From contig NZ_CP094516.1 in NCBI RefSeq assembly GCF_029909975.1, forward strand, positions 1,488,001-1,552,000: a stretch of DNA of 64,000 nucleotides, read 5' to 3'. The notes below the pieces were generated by a model. It did not search any database. It was not told the origin of the DNA and saw only the letters and a program-made list of their open reading frames with translations. Every line of letters starts with the position of its first letter. Within the stretch, counting starts at the first letter, position 1. Origin of the DNA: Bradyrhizobium sp. ISRA430 (GTDB lineage: Bacteria; Pseudomonadota; Alphaproteobacteria; Rhizobiales; Xanthobacteraceae). Position numbers and translations under genes: made by a program. Positions 18,537 to 26,241 of the stretch are shown piece after piece.

Positions 18537-19075
18537 CGGATGCTCCTGCTGTTGCGCCGGCAGGGAGCGTGGCCAAACAAAAGGCCCCGTCCGATGCCGG
18601 CGGGGCCTGGTGAAAAGATGTCGTCGTCGAACTCCTAGCGCGCGACTCCTTCCACGGCCCAGCCGAAGCGGGTCATGTGAATGCTGTTGAAGTTGCGCAC
18701 TGATTTGTTCATCACGTGCTGATACCACGACGATCGTCTAAAATCAAGGGATGTGAGGAAGCCCGTTACATCCTGGAGGCGAGTCGCCTCGGCCCAGCGA
18801 AATTCTGTGCAGGGTAACCGATAGGTTGCCGCTGGCCTCAACGTCCGCCTTTGGCCCCAGCGAAGCGACGCGCATCTGATGGAGATCCGCCTAGTGGGGC
18901 ATGGCGGACTAGATTTGCTGAGCTTGAGTTCTTTGCATTTTGTCCCGATTGCAGACATCGCCTCCGCCGGGCACGTGCAAAGAATCTCGACACAATCCTA
19001 TGGTGAGCCGTTGTTGTACTACATCTACCAGTTAGGAGGTAGTTTTGGGGCTCAAAAAGATATTTTGCACACGCC
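18537..19075. other. Intergenic stretch with relic sequence
   Basis: This 539-base stretch between the DUF1127 and split hydrolase genes is AT-richer toward the right (from about 18900). On the minus strand a frame beginning MSAIGTK (18958) resembles spurious frames in common Bradyrhizobium relic repeats, and I do not call it as a gene. No RNA gene or hairpin is evident. Confidence 0.45.
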
Positions 19076-19367
19076 GTGATCCTTAATTGCCTGGCGTTTC
19101 CTGTTCGGGCGGCCGGCATCCAGTTGCTGGAATCTCCGTCGCTCGCCGGCGCTATTTGGTATCCATGCGCAGCTAAGCCGCAGGGTGTGCCACTTGGCAG
19201 CCTCGCGGTACCCTTTACGAATTCCCTTGAAGGCGCGAAGGATTGTCCGGTCACTGGCGCAAAGCTGCCTCTGGTGGTCTTCTCCCACGGTCGCGGCGGC
19301 TGGTTCGGTCTCCATCATGACACGGCAGAGGTGTTGGCTGACGCCGGCTTTGTCGTCGCAGCCATTA
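19076..19367 (+). pseudogene. Dienelactone-hydrolase-like alpha/beta hydrolase, 5' half (split gene)
   Basis: From the GTG at 19076 this frame encodes the N-terminal half of a COG4188-type predicted dienelactone hydrolase: mature start IQLLESPSLAGAIWYPC, KDCPV, then PLVVFSHGRGGWFG (the oxyanion-hole region) and HHDTAEVLADAGFVVAAI. It stops matching at 19367, directly at a TA dinucleotide, where foreign DNA begins. The matching second half starts at 24265. The signal peptide region is short and irregular, so the gene may already have been damaged at its start. Confidence 0.82.
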
Positions 19368-19467
19368 GGCTGTGTACTCATAAACCGGCGGCTAAGTCCG
19401 CTTCGCTCCGATACCAACCTCCTTTGCCAACCGCGACAAATGTCGCGATGGGCCAAAAGCAGAAGAA
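19368..19467 (-). repeat. Solo IS5-type terminal remnant
   Basis: About 100 bases that, read on the minus strand, end in TTTATGAGTACACAGCC, which resembles the transposase 3' end plus terminus of IS427-group IS5 elements (YE-[YS]-[TA] then the end). No transposase coding capacity remains. It forms the left boundary of the composite insertion. Confidence 0.5.
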
Positions 19468-19537
19468 TTTAGTCGGACAAAGGCCCGCCTTCTTTGGCCG
19501 GCCTCGTCGTGCAAGAGGCAGCCTGCTCAAGTACTAT

Positions 19538-19774
19538 TCAAGCCCGCCAGAAGGGTTTTTTGATTTCCAGAGCGATGTCGGACCAGGACAACCCGACATC
19601 ATGCAAGTCGTGGTCAGTCCATTGCGCCAATTCGCGGCGCTGCCGAACCCGCTCGCGCCAAATTTGCAGTGTGCCAAACGCGCGCTTCACTGCATAAGAA
19701 AGCTCCGAGCCGCCCGGCCCCACGGTCTTCGACATCCGGGCACCATACGAGGTCGATCCGCCCCTCCCCTTCAT
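19538..19774 (-). CDS. DUF1127 domain protein coupled to MFS gene
   Basis: A 78-residue Arg-rich protein with the DUF1127 motif in its C-terminal 45 residues (RERVRQRRELAQW, HDLHDVGLSWSDI). The ATG at 19774 lies 2 bases beyond the MFS stop codon, with AAAGGA 6 bases upstream inside the MFS gene, so the two are translationally coupled. An alternative start is the ATG at 19735. Its link to an efflux pump is unusual for a family usually found as single genes. Confidence 0.8.
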   Translation of the reverse strand: MKGRGGSTSYGARMSKTVGPGGSELSYAVKRAFGTLQIWRERVRQRRELAQWTDHDLHDVGLSWSDIALEIKKPFWRA

Positions 19775-19776
19775 CG

Positions 19777-21186
19777 TCAGTCCTTTGCTCGGCCAAGCCA
19801 GATCGCGACCGCACCGGCGAGCAACACAGCGGCCGAAATGAGCAGCGAGGCATGTGCGCCCGCAATGAACACGTTGTTGCCTCCGACCAGCGAGCCGAAT
19901 AGGGCAACGCCAAGCACGCTGCCGGTCTGCCGCGTTGCGTTCAGCACGCCCGCGGCGATGCCGGATCGCGACTTCTCGACACTGCCGAGCAGCGTCGAGG
20001 TCAAGGACGGCACGAGCAGGCCGAGCCCGCCGCCGAGGACCATAAGCTGAGTGCCGATCGCCCCGTAGCTGGTGCCTGAGGCCACAGGCAGCAGCGCAAC
20101 GCAGCCCGCGGCAGTGATCACACAAGCCAGTGCAATGGTTTGCGGCGCGCCGAGGCGCTCGCTCACCGATGCGGTGACGAGGTTGGCGGGCAGCACCATG
20201 CCCATCATGGGCACGAAGGCGAGTCCTGTTGCGAACGGCGACCAGCCGTTGACCTCCTGGAAGTAGAGACTGAGCACGAAGATCAGGCCGTAGAAGGCGA
20301 TGTTGAAGAGGAGCCCGACCAGAGCGGTCAGCGCAAACATGCGGTGGCGGAACAGCGAGAGTGGCAGCATCGGTTGTGGCGCGCGCGCCTCGCGCCATAC
20401 GAACAGGACTCCGATCACGGCCGATGCCACGAAGCCCATGATGACGCGCGGATGGCTCCAGCCGAGCACGCCGCCTTCGATCAGGGCGCCGGCCAGCGTG
20501 CCGAGGGTTGCAATCGCCGTGATCTGTCCCGGCAGATCGATCTCGCGCTGCGCGAGCCGCGGCGTCTCCTCGGCATAACGCCAGGCAAGCCAGAGGCCGG
20601 CGGCGCCAATCGGCAGGTTGACGAGAAAGATCGCGCGCCAGCCGACTAGCGCGATCAGCGCGCCGCCGACGAACGGCCCCGAAGTCAGTGCGACGCTCGC
20701 ACCTGCGGCCCAGAAGCCGACCGCGCGGCCGCGCGCCTTCGGATCGGTATAGGTATGATTGAGCAGCGTCAGCGAGTTCGGCACCAGGATCGCTGCTGCC
20801 AGGCCCTGCACGGAGCGTGCGGCGATCAGGAATATCGCCGACGGCGCCAGCGCGCAGGCGAGCGAAGCCAACGTGAAGATCGCAAAGCCCGCGATGAATA
20901 TCCGTTTGGCGCCAATGCGGTCACCGAGCGCGCCGGAGGTCAAAATGAAGGCCGCGAATGCGATGGTGTAAGCGGTCACGACCCATTGCAGCTCGGCCAC
21001 GCTACCGCCGAGCGAGGTGCCGATGCTGCTCAGCGCAGTATTGACGATGGTGATATCGAGCTGCACTACGCCAAGGCCGAGGCTCGTGGCAGCAAGTGCC
21101 AGCGCCGTCGCGAGAGGCGAACGGGATGACGTGTTGTCGGAGTGGGCTAGTTCCGGCTGCCTTGTATTGAACGAAGTTGTTTGCAT
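19777..21186 (-). CDS. MFS transporter, DHA2 (EmrB/QacA-type) drug efflux
   Basis: Protein of 469 residues with 13-14 hydrophobic segments, as in the DHA2 family. Motif C-like SGPFVGGALIALVGWRAIFLVNLP near 165-190 and the motif A-like GALGDRIGAKRIFIAG near 85-100 are present, with motif D1-like LDITIVNTAL near 44-53. It should export a hydrophobic compound using proton motive force. Length is a little short for 14-TM members, but both ends look complete. It is divergent from an ArsR-like regulator and followed by a coupled DUF1127 gene. Confidence 0.88.
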   Translation of the reverse strand: MQTTSFNTRQPELAHSDNTSSRSPLATALALAATSLGLGVVQLDITIVNTALSSIGTSLGGSVAELQWVVTAYTIAFAAFILTSGALGDRIGAKRIFIAGFAIFTLASLACALAPSAIFLIAARSVQGLAAAILVPNSLTLLNHTYTDPKARGRAVGFWAAGASVALTSGPFVGGALIALVGWRAIFLVNLPIGAAGLWLAWRYAEETPRLAQREIDLPGQITAIATLGTLAGALIEGGVLGWSHPRVIMGFVASAVIGVLFVWREARAPQPMLPLSLFRHRMFALTALVGLLFNIAFYGLIFVLSLYFQEVNGWSPFATGLAFVPMMGMVLPANLVTASVSERLGAPQTIALACVITAAGCVALLPVASGTSYGAIGTQLMVLGGGLGLLVPSLTSTLLGSVEKSRSGIAAGVLNATRQTGSVLGVALFGSLVGGNNVFIAGAHASLLISAAVLLAGAVAIWLGRAKD

Positions 21187-21247
21187 TGATCACACTCAGT
21201 TTCCTGTAAGAATTTGACGGCCCAGATCAGCCCGCTTTGCGATGGTC

Positions 21248-21265
21248 ATTCGATACCAATCGAAT
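21248..21265. promoter_or_regulatory. Candidate ArsR operator palindrome
   Basis: A perfect 7-bp inverted repeat, ATTCGAT-ACCA-ATCGAAT, lies 62 bases upstream of the MFS start and about 170 bases before the regulator start. ArsR-family dimers bind AT-rich inverted repeats of this kind. Assignment to this regulator is inferred from position only. Confidence 0.45.
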
Positions 21266-21435
21266 ATTCGGAGCCGCGGGATGATCTTTCGCCTCATCGC
21301 GGGACTTCCTTCACCGGGCCTGTTGGCGTCCAGGCAACCTATGTCTCGTGATCGAACCAGTCTCGCGGAAACACTACGGTCTTGACCGAAGTATTCGTGC
21401 TTGGCACTGCGTCCTTATCGGCGTACGAGAAGGGC

Positions 21436-22215
21436 ATGGACACGGGACCCAAAATCGCCCAAGTCGCAGCACTCATCGGCGACCCGGCGCGCGCCAACAT
21501 GCTGAGCGCGCTAATGGACGGCCAAACGTTGACCGCCTCGGAGCTCGCGTATGTGTCTGGCGTGGCGCCGCAGACAGCGAGTGGCCATCTTGCGAAACTC
21601 AGCGACGCGGGATTGCTCGCGCTCGCAAAGCGGGGCCGACGACGATATTTCCGCCTGGCCTCTCCGCACGTCGCGCGCGTGCTGGAAGGTCTCATGGTCG
21701 TGGCGCAGGACGGCCCCGCCCGGCAGCGCAATCTCTGGCGCGGTGGAGAAACGCTCCGGTACGCTCGCACGTGCTATGACCACATGGCCGGCCGCATCGC
21801 CGTCGCAATCGCCGACCGGCTGGTCCAACAGTCGTTTATTCTGCTCGACGAGGATGGCGGGCAACTCACCGATGCCGGCCGGTTATTCTTCAATGAGTTG
21901 GGCGTCGATCTTCGCCTCGCCTCCAAGCGCCGGGTGTTCTGTCGTCCCTGTCTCGACTGGAGCGAGCGCCGGCCGCATCTGGCCGGGGCGGTCGGCGCCG
22001 CCATTCTTGATCACGCTCTCCAGCACAATTGGGTCGAGCACGTCAGGGATAGCCGAGCGCTCGTCGTAACCCCAGTTGGCGTTAGAGAGCTCGCCGCAAC
22101 GTTCGGCATCGAGGGCGCACCCCCGATGGACGGTCACGATGGGCGTGTTGGATCAGTCTCCGGAGGCCGGGTATCAGCTATAGCGGTCGAATCAGCGTCC
22201 CTCGGACGGAGGTAG
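21436..22215 (+). CDS. ArsR/SmtB-like winged-helix regulator
   Basis: Protein of 259 residues from ATG 21436. Residues 1-80 are the winged helix (ALIGDPARANMLSALMDG, LTASELAYVSGVAPQTASGHLAKLSDAGLL, RRRYFRLA). The remaining 120 residues are an extended domain containing CRPCLDWSERRPHLAGAVGAAI, conserved in this long ArsR subgroup. The metal-binding ELCVCD box is missing, so it probably senses an organic ligand. The last about 30 residues after LAATFGIE look like read-through of a lost stop. A TTG at 21382 could extend the N-terminus by 18 residues. Divergent from the MFS pump it probably controls. Confidence 0.8.
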   Translation: MDTGPKIAQVAALIGDPARANMLSALMDGQTLTASELAYVSGVAPQTASGHLAKLSDAGLLALAKRGRRRYFRLASPHVARVLEGLMVVAQDGPARQRNLWRGGETLRYARTCYDHMAGRIAVAIADRLVQQSFILLDEDGGQLTDAGRLFFNELGVDLRLASKRRVFCRPCLDWSERRPHLAGAVGAAILDHALQHNWVEHVRDSRALVVTPVGVRELAATFGIEGAPPMDGHDGRVGSVSGGRVSAIAVESASLGRR

Positions 22216-22318
22216 TAGCGCGATTAGCCACTTTCGGCGGTGGGGACCGGAGCTGAGCGCGAAGTGTTGCGATTGGCCAGACCCCTGTGATTCAAGCTCC
22301 CAAACTGGGGCTCGAATC

Positions 22319-23078
22319 ATGCGCTACGAACTCGCTGATCATGAATGGGTTGCCATCAAGCCCATGCTGCCCAATAAGCCTCGTGGCGTTCCTCGGGTAA
22401 ACGGCCGACGTGTGCTCAACGGCATCTTCTGGGTCTTGCGATCCGGGGCACCTTGGCGCGATTTGCCGGATCATTTTGGCCCGTACACGACCTGCTACAA
22501 CCGTTTCGTCCGCTGGCGACGAGCTGGTGTCTGGGGCCGCATCATTGACGCACTTGCCGTAGCCCACGATGCCGCTGTCCAGATGATCGACACCTCCATT
22601 GTCCGCGTGCATCAGCATGGAGCCTGCATCACACGAAACAAGCGCCAATCGATGGGGAGGTCACGCGGCGGCTTGACGAGCAAAATTCATGCGGTGGTAG
22701 ATAGCAATGGTCTGCCGGTACGGCTGGCGTTGAGCCCCGGCGAGGCGCACGACGTTCGACTTGCGGGAAAGCTGCTGTCTCGCCTCAAATCTGGGTCAAT
22801 GCTGCTGGCCGACCGCCGCTATGACGCGGACTGGATCAGAGAGCTCGCCATGAAGAAGGGCGCGTGGGCCAACATCCCGCCGAGAAGGAATCGGAGCGAT
22901 CCGATCTGCTTCAGCCCCTATCTCTATCGCTCGCAACCAAGTCGAGCGGTTCTTCAACAGGATCAAACAATGTCGTCGGGTGGCGACGCGCTACGACAGG
23001 CTCGCTGCCAACTATCTTGCCTTCGTTCAACTCGCGTCAATCAGGCTATGGCTGCGTCTTTATGAGTCCGCGTCCTAG
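22319..23078 (+). pseudogene. IS5-family transposase, frameshifted
   Basis: The first 203 codons match the IS5 (IS427 group) DDE transposase: ELADHEWVAIKPMLP, LNGIFWVLRSGAPWRDLP, the first catalytic Asp in MIDTSIVRVHQHG and the second in LLADRRYDADW. After FSPYLYR near 22928 the frame shifts. A neighbouring frame continues with VERFFNRIKQCRRVATRYDRLAANYLAFVQL and ends WLRLYESAS at 23078, as in intact copies. A net loss of two bases explains it. The long open frame ends at 23065 with an unrelated tail. Without programmed frameshifting the enzyme is dead, since the catalytic Glu (VERFF) lies after the shift. Confidence 0.85.
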
Positions 23079-24262
23079 TCACGTGAATCTAAAGTTCACC
23101 ACATAAAGTCTGGTGGGCTTTGTGGCAGAAGCGTTTGACGGAAGCCAAGATCTGGTCAGCAGACTTGGTCCATTTGAAGGGCTTCGGATTTTTGTTGTGC
23201 AGGTCGATGAAGGTACGGATGTCGGCCTCGAGCTGCTTGACGGAGGTGTGAACACCTCGCTGGATTTGCTTTCTGGTGAGTTCAGCGAACCAGCGCTCGA
23301 CCTGATTGATCCAGGACGCAGAAGTCGGCGTGAAGTGGACATGATAGTGCGGCCGGCGAGCGAGCCACGCTTTGATCTTGGACGTCTTGTGGGTGGCGTA
23401 GTTGTCCATGACGATATGGACAGCGAGCCCCTCAGGGATTTGAGCGTCGATCTCTTTGAGGAACCTCAAGAACTCGACTGCCCGATGGCGCTTGTAGCAT
23501 TTGCCGATGACGAACCCCGAGGCGACATCGAGCGCTGCAAACAGCGTGGTCGTGCCATGCCGCACGTAGCTGTGCGTGCGACGTTCCGGCACGCCAGGCA
23601 TCATCGGCAAGACCGGCTGCTCGCGATCGAGGGCCTGAATCTGGCTTTTCTCGTCGATGCTGAGGACAAGGGCTCGGTTCGGTGGGGATAGATAAAGGCC
23701 GACGATATCGCGTACCTTGTCGACGAACAGCGGATCGCTCGACAACTTGAATGTCTGGCTACGGTGCGGCTGCAAGCCGAACGCCGACCACATTCGGCGG
23801 ATGGTGGTGTGGGAAAAGCCAGTTTCCGCCGCCATCGAGCGGATCGACCAGTGCGTCGCGTCGGTCGGCGTCGTCCGCAGCGTCCGCTCGATCACGGCGG
23901 CAACCTGATCGTCGTCGATGGTGCGAGGGCGGCCAGGGCGGGCTTCGTCAAGCAGGCCATCACAGCGATCCTTCAAGAATCGGCGGCGCCACTTGCCAAC
24001 GGTGTGTTCGTGAAGGCCGAGTTCGGCAGCTACAGACTTGCTGGGCAATCCATCCGCGCATCGCAGGATCGCGCGGCACCGCTCAGATAGCGACCGGGCA
24101 ACACGATGACGACGAACTTGCCTCTCCAAGTACGTCCGCTCCTGCGGACTAAGCACCAACGGCGCAATCGGCCGGCCTCGCACACCTGCATTCGCCACTG
24201 GCGCTCTCCTCTCTAGAGATTCGAGCAATCAACTAATGCGACGAATTTGCGTTCCAGACGAC
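23078..24262 (-). mobile_element. IS630-family insertion sequence
   Basis: A 1185-bp element flanked by TA dinucleotides at 23076-23077 and 24263-24264, the usual IS630 target duplication. Its ends, beginning GTCACGTGAATC at the left and GTCGTCTGGAAC on the minus strand at the right, agree at 13 of the first 23 positions. It contains one intact transposase gene. It lies exactly between the right end of the composite insertion and the resuming hydrolase gene. Confidence 0.7.
23089..24198 (-). CDS. IS630-family transposase
   Basis: Protein of 369 residues. The N-terminal helix-turn-helix includes SERCRAILRCADGLPSKSVAAELGLHEHTVGKWRRRF. The DDE catalytic core shows Asp in VLSIDEKSQIQ, Asp in IVMDNYATHK and Glu in WINQVERWF. 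All three residues are present and no stop interrupts the gene, so it may be active. The frame is open from a TTG at 24228, but AGGAG seven bases before a GTG at 24198, followed by MANAGVRGRP as in relatives, is the better start. Confidence 0.9.
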   Translation of the reverse strand: MANAGVRGRPIAPLVLSPQERTYLERQVRRHRVARSLSERCRAILRCADGLPSKSVAAELGLHEHTVGKWRRRFLKDRCDGLLDEARPGRPRTIDDDQVAAVIERTLRTTPTDATHWSIRSMAAETGFSHTTIRRMWSAFGLQPHRSQTFKLSSDPLFVDKVRDIVGLYLSPPNRALVLSIDEKSQIQALDREQPVLPMMPGVPERRTHSYVRHGTTTLFAALDVASGFVIGKCYKRHRAVEFLRFLKEIDAQIPEGLAVHIVMDNYATHKTSKIKAWLARRPHYHVHFTPTSASWINQVERWFAELTRKQIQRGVHTSVKQLEADIRTFIDLHNKNPKPFKWTKSADQILASVKRFCHKAHQTLCGEL

Positions 24263-24264
24263 TA

Positions 24265-24905
24265 GTCATCCGGGCGACAACGGCAACGATACCTCGCAAA
24301 GCGAAACCCTGTCAGTCTGGGCTTCACGGCCGGTCGACATGGTTCGCTTACTCGATTTCATGTTGAAGGATTGGAAGGACAGAGAGGCTATTGACCCGTC
24401 CAGGATTGGGTTCTTCGGCTTTTCGAAGGGCGGCTATACGGGGCTGGTGCTCGAAGGTGCCACTTTCGATTTCCAGCGCACTGCATCCTACTGCACCGAC
24501 AACTCTCGATTTTGCCAGCAGGTTCGGAGCGGCGACGTCCTGCAAAACCTGCCGAGCGACATTCGGATCAGAGCTGCCGTGCTGGCCGATCCTGCACCGA
24601 CCGTGGCTTTCACGAAGAATACCTTGTCACCCATCCACATCCCGTTACAGGTCTGGCGATCTGAAATAGGAGCGAAAGATCGGGGAGTTGATCCGGAAGG
24701 CGTTGCGCGTGTCCTCAATGCCTTGCCGGGCCAACCCCAGGTTCATATCGTGCCAGCCGGCCACTTCGCGTTCTTGCCGCCATGCTCACCGGAGCTTGCC
24801 GCAAACTTGCCGCGCTTCTGCACCGATCCGGCGGGCTTTGATCGGGCAGCCTTTCACCGTGATTTCAACGCAAGCGTTCTAAGATTCTTTCGAGAGCATC
24901 TCTGA
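24265..24905 (+). pseudogene. Dienelactone-hydrolase-like alpha/beta hydrolase, 3' half (split gene)
   Basis: Directly after the TA at 24263-24264 the frame reads HPGDNGNDTSQSE and continues RPVDMVRLLDFMLKDW, then the nucleophile elbow GFFGFSKGGYTGL and a C-terminal catalytic His in VPAGHFAFLPPC, ending in FREHL with a normal stop. It is the continuation of the fragment at 19076-19367. Joined through one TA the product reads VVAAI-S-HPGD. A secondary start such as the ATG at 24339 would give only the C-terminal half without the oxyanion region, so function is unlikely. Confidence 0.83.
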
Positions 24906-24953
24906 GCGATGGTGGAATCCGCTCAGGCGGTTTGGTCGGTACCCTCGAAAGGA

Positions 24954-25100
24954 CCGCTTTTGGGCCGACGGCCGACATGCAGACGTCTCGGCTTCAACGT
25001 CGCCTGCAAAGCGGACGCGACGAATTCATGAGCGCGCGCCTCAAGCCCGCCGCATCAGCTTGAGCGAAGCGGCAAGGCGCAGGCTGCGCTTGCCTGCGAG
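24954..25100. repeat. Direct repeat copy B (matches 14924-15079)
   Basis: Right-hand copy of the repeat described at 14924. It runs from the flank of the GrlR-like gene into its last 56-60 bases. Here the gene continues intact past 25101, so this copy is the original context and copy A is the derived or broken one. The flank holds IS-debris-like sequence. Confidence 0.85.
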
Positions 25101-25766
25101 CGCGATGCCTTCGAGTTCACCGCTGTCCGCCGTACAGCTTCCGGAGAAACCGATCCCGACCTCATAGCCGCCGAAGACGGGATTCTCTTCCTTCGCCGGC
25201 GTATGTTCCTGGTTGAGGATCTCACCCTTCCAGCGGCCATCCGCAGACGAATAGGAGCCGAGGTAGTAGAAGAATGCATCGCCGCCGAGGATGCGGCCGT
25301 CCATCAGCAGCATGACGCCGGAGAGCCCGGCATCGACACCGTCGAGCGCGCGGATGTGGATGGAGTACAGCCCGTTCGCAATGCCATCAGGCCCGACCGT
25401 GCCGCGCGGCGGCAGCGCCGCATCGTCGAGCGGCGCAAGGTTTGCCCAGAACACGCCGTCGGGCATCGGATCCGCCTTGCCTTCGAACAGGATTGTCGAT
25501 CCCTCCGTCCTGCCGCGCACCTTGATCGCAGCGACGTCGGCGCCCATCAGCGGCTTGAAGTCGGGATCATCATTGTGACGCTCGGTGATCACCTCGCCGA
25601 TGATCTCGCCATCGCGCTCCTGATATGTGCCGAGATGCGCGAAGGCTGAATTGCCGCCCAGCAGCTTGCCCTCGTGCATGCACATGATGCTGCGGCCGAA
25701 CGCGCCGTTGATGCCGTACTCAACCTTGTAGAGACCGTCCAGCAATGAAATGGCCCGCAAATGCAA
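25041..25766 (-). CDS. GrlR-like regulatory protein, two tandem domains
   Basis: Protein of 241 residues made of two similar halves. Each begins like E. coli GrlR, the negative regulator of the LEE type III secretion genes: LDGLYKVEYG then GKLLGGNSAFAHLGTY near 8-48, and ANGLYSIHIRALDG then GRILGGDAFFYYLGSY near 130-175. The second half has the NQEHTPA segment. No DNA-binding or membrane motif is visible; GrlR itself acts by binding the activator GrlA. No type III secretion gene lies in the window, so the role is open. A paralog is at 26949. Confidence 0.65.
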   Translation of the reverse strand: MHLRAISLLDGLYKVEYGINGAFGRSIMCMHEGKLLGGNSAFAHLGTYQERDGEIIGEVITERHNDDPDFKPLMGADVAAIKVRGRTEGSTILFEGKADPMPDGVFWANLAPLDDAALPPRGTVGPDGIANGLYSIHIRALDGVDAGLSGVMLLMDGRILGGDAFFYYLGSYSSADGRWKGEILNQEHTPAKEENPVFGGYEVGIGFSGSCTADSGELEGIALAGKRSLRLAASLKLMRRA

Positions 25767-25995
25767 TATCGAATCGCCGGCTACCTAGCATTGTCCGACG
25801 GCCGTTGCCATCGGGCTTTTCCGCGCAGGAACCGTTGGCCTTCCGCTGCGATGATGCCATCGTCCCGGTGTTTTGCCCGACGCGTCAATCGATTTCGCTA
25901 AATCCGCATACCGCCATCCCGGCCTCCCGGCTACTTTGCATGGGGTTGTTTTCGATATTTTTTGTAGGCCGGTCCGGGACGGCATTCACCACGCG

Positions 25996-26145
25996 CTAGT
26001 GCCGCTTGAAATATTGCACCTCGCGCTCGTGCTTTTCGGCCGCCGCACGGCTCTTGAAGGTGCCGAGATTGCGGCGCTTGCCGGTCTTGGGATTCACCTT
26101 GCGTGAATAGAGACGATATTCGCCGGATGCCAGTTTGCGGATCAT
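25996..26145 (-). CDS. Small conserved basic protein
   Basis: A 49-residue protein beginning MIRKLASGEYRLYSRK and containing NPKTGKRRNLGTF, then an Ala/Glu/Lys helix ending YFKRH. GGGAGG seven bases upstream supports the ATG at 26145. I recognise it as a short protein common in Bradyrhizobium, of unknown function; the Lys/Arg-rich beta-hairpin-then-helix layout would suit nucleic-acid binding, which is only a guess. Confidence 0.7.
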   Translation of the reverse strand: MIRKLASGEYRLYSRKVNPKTGKRRNLGTFKSRAAAEKHEREVQYFKRH

Positions 26146-26241
26146 GATCGCGCCTCCCGTTCGTCCAGGACTCAACGACGGGCTTGCGGGCGAGGTTCCC
26201 CAAGCAAGCCGCGGCAGAGGCATCCGCAGCAACCTCGCCCA

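Larger units (their letters stand above)
19368..23075. mobile_element. Composite-transposon-like insertion carrying DUF1127, MFS and ArsR genes
   Basis: The segment is bounded by TA at both sides (19366-19367 and 23076-23077). Its ends are inverted relative to each other: GGCTGTGTACTCATAAA at the left and, on the minus strand, GGACGCGGACTCATAAA at the right, matching at 13 of 17 positions. The right end is the 3' end of an IS5-family transposase. The left about 100 bases look like the same kind of IS terminus in opposite orientation, without a transposase. The cargo is an efflux pump, a DUF1127 gene and an ArsR-like regulator. Removing it and the adjacent IS630 rejoins the hydrolase gene in frame. 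Confidence 0.65.

Noticed and set aside
18635..18958. A minus-strand frame beginning MSAIGTK
   Set aside because: It resembles spurious frames in Bradyrhizobium relic repeats and has no domain or ribosome site.
23078..24262. The composite segment and IS630 as one transposon
   Set aside because: The IS630 ends match each other and have their own flanking TA, and the inner segment has its own inverted ends, so two insertions fit better.
15080..24953. The 10-kb segment as an integrative element
   Set aside because: No integrase, excisionase, relaxase or phage gene is present, so only a bracketed accessory segment is claimed.
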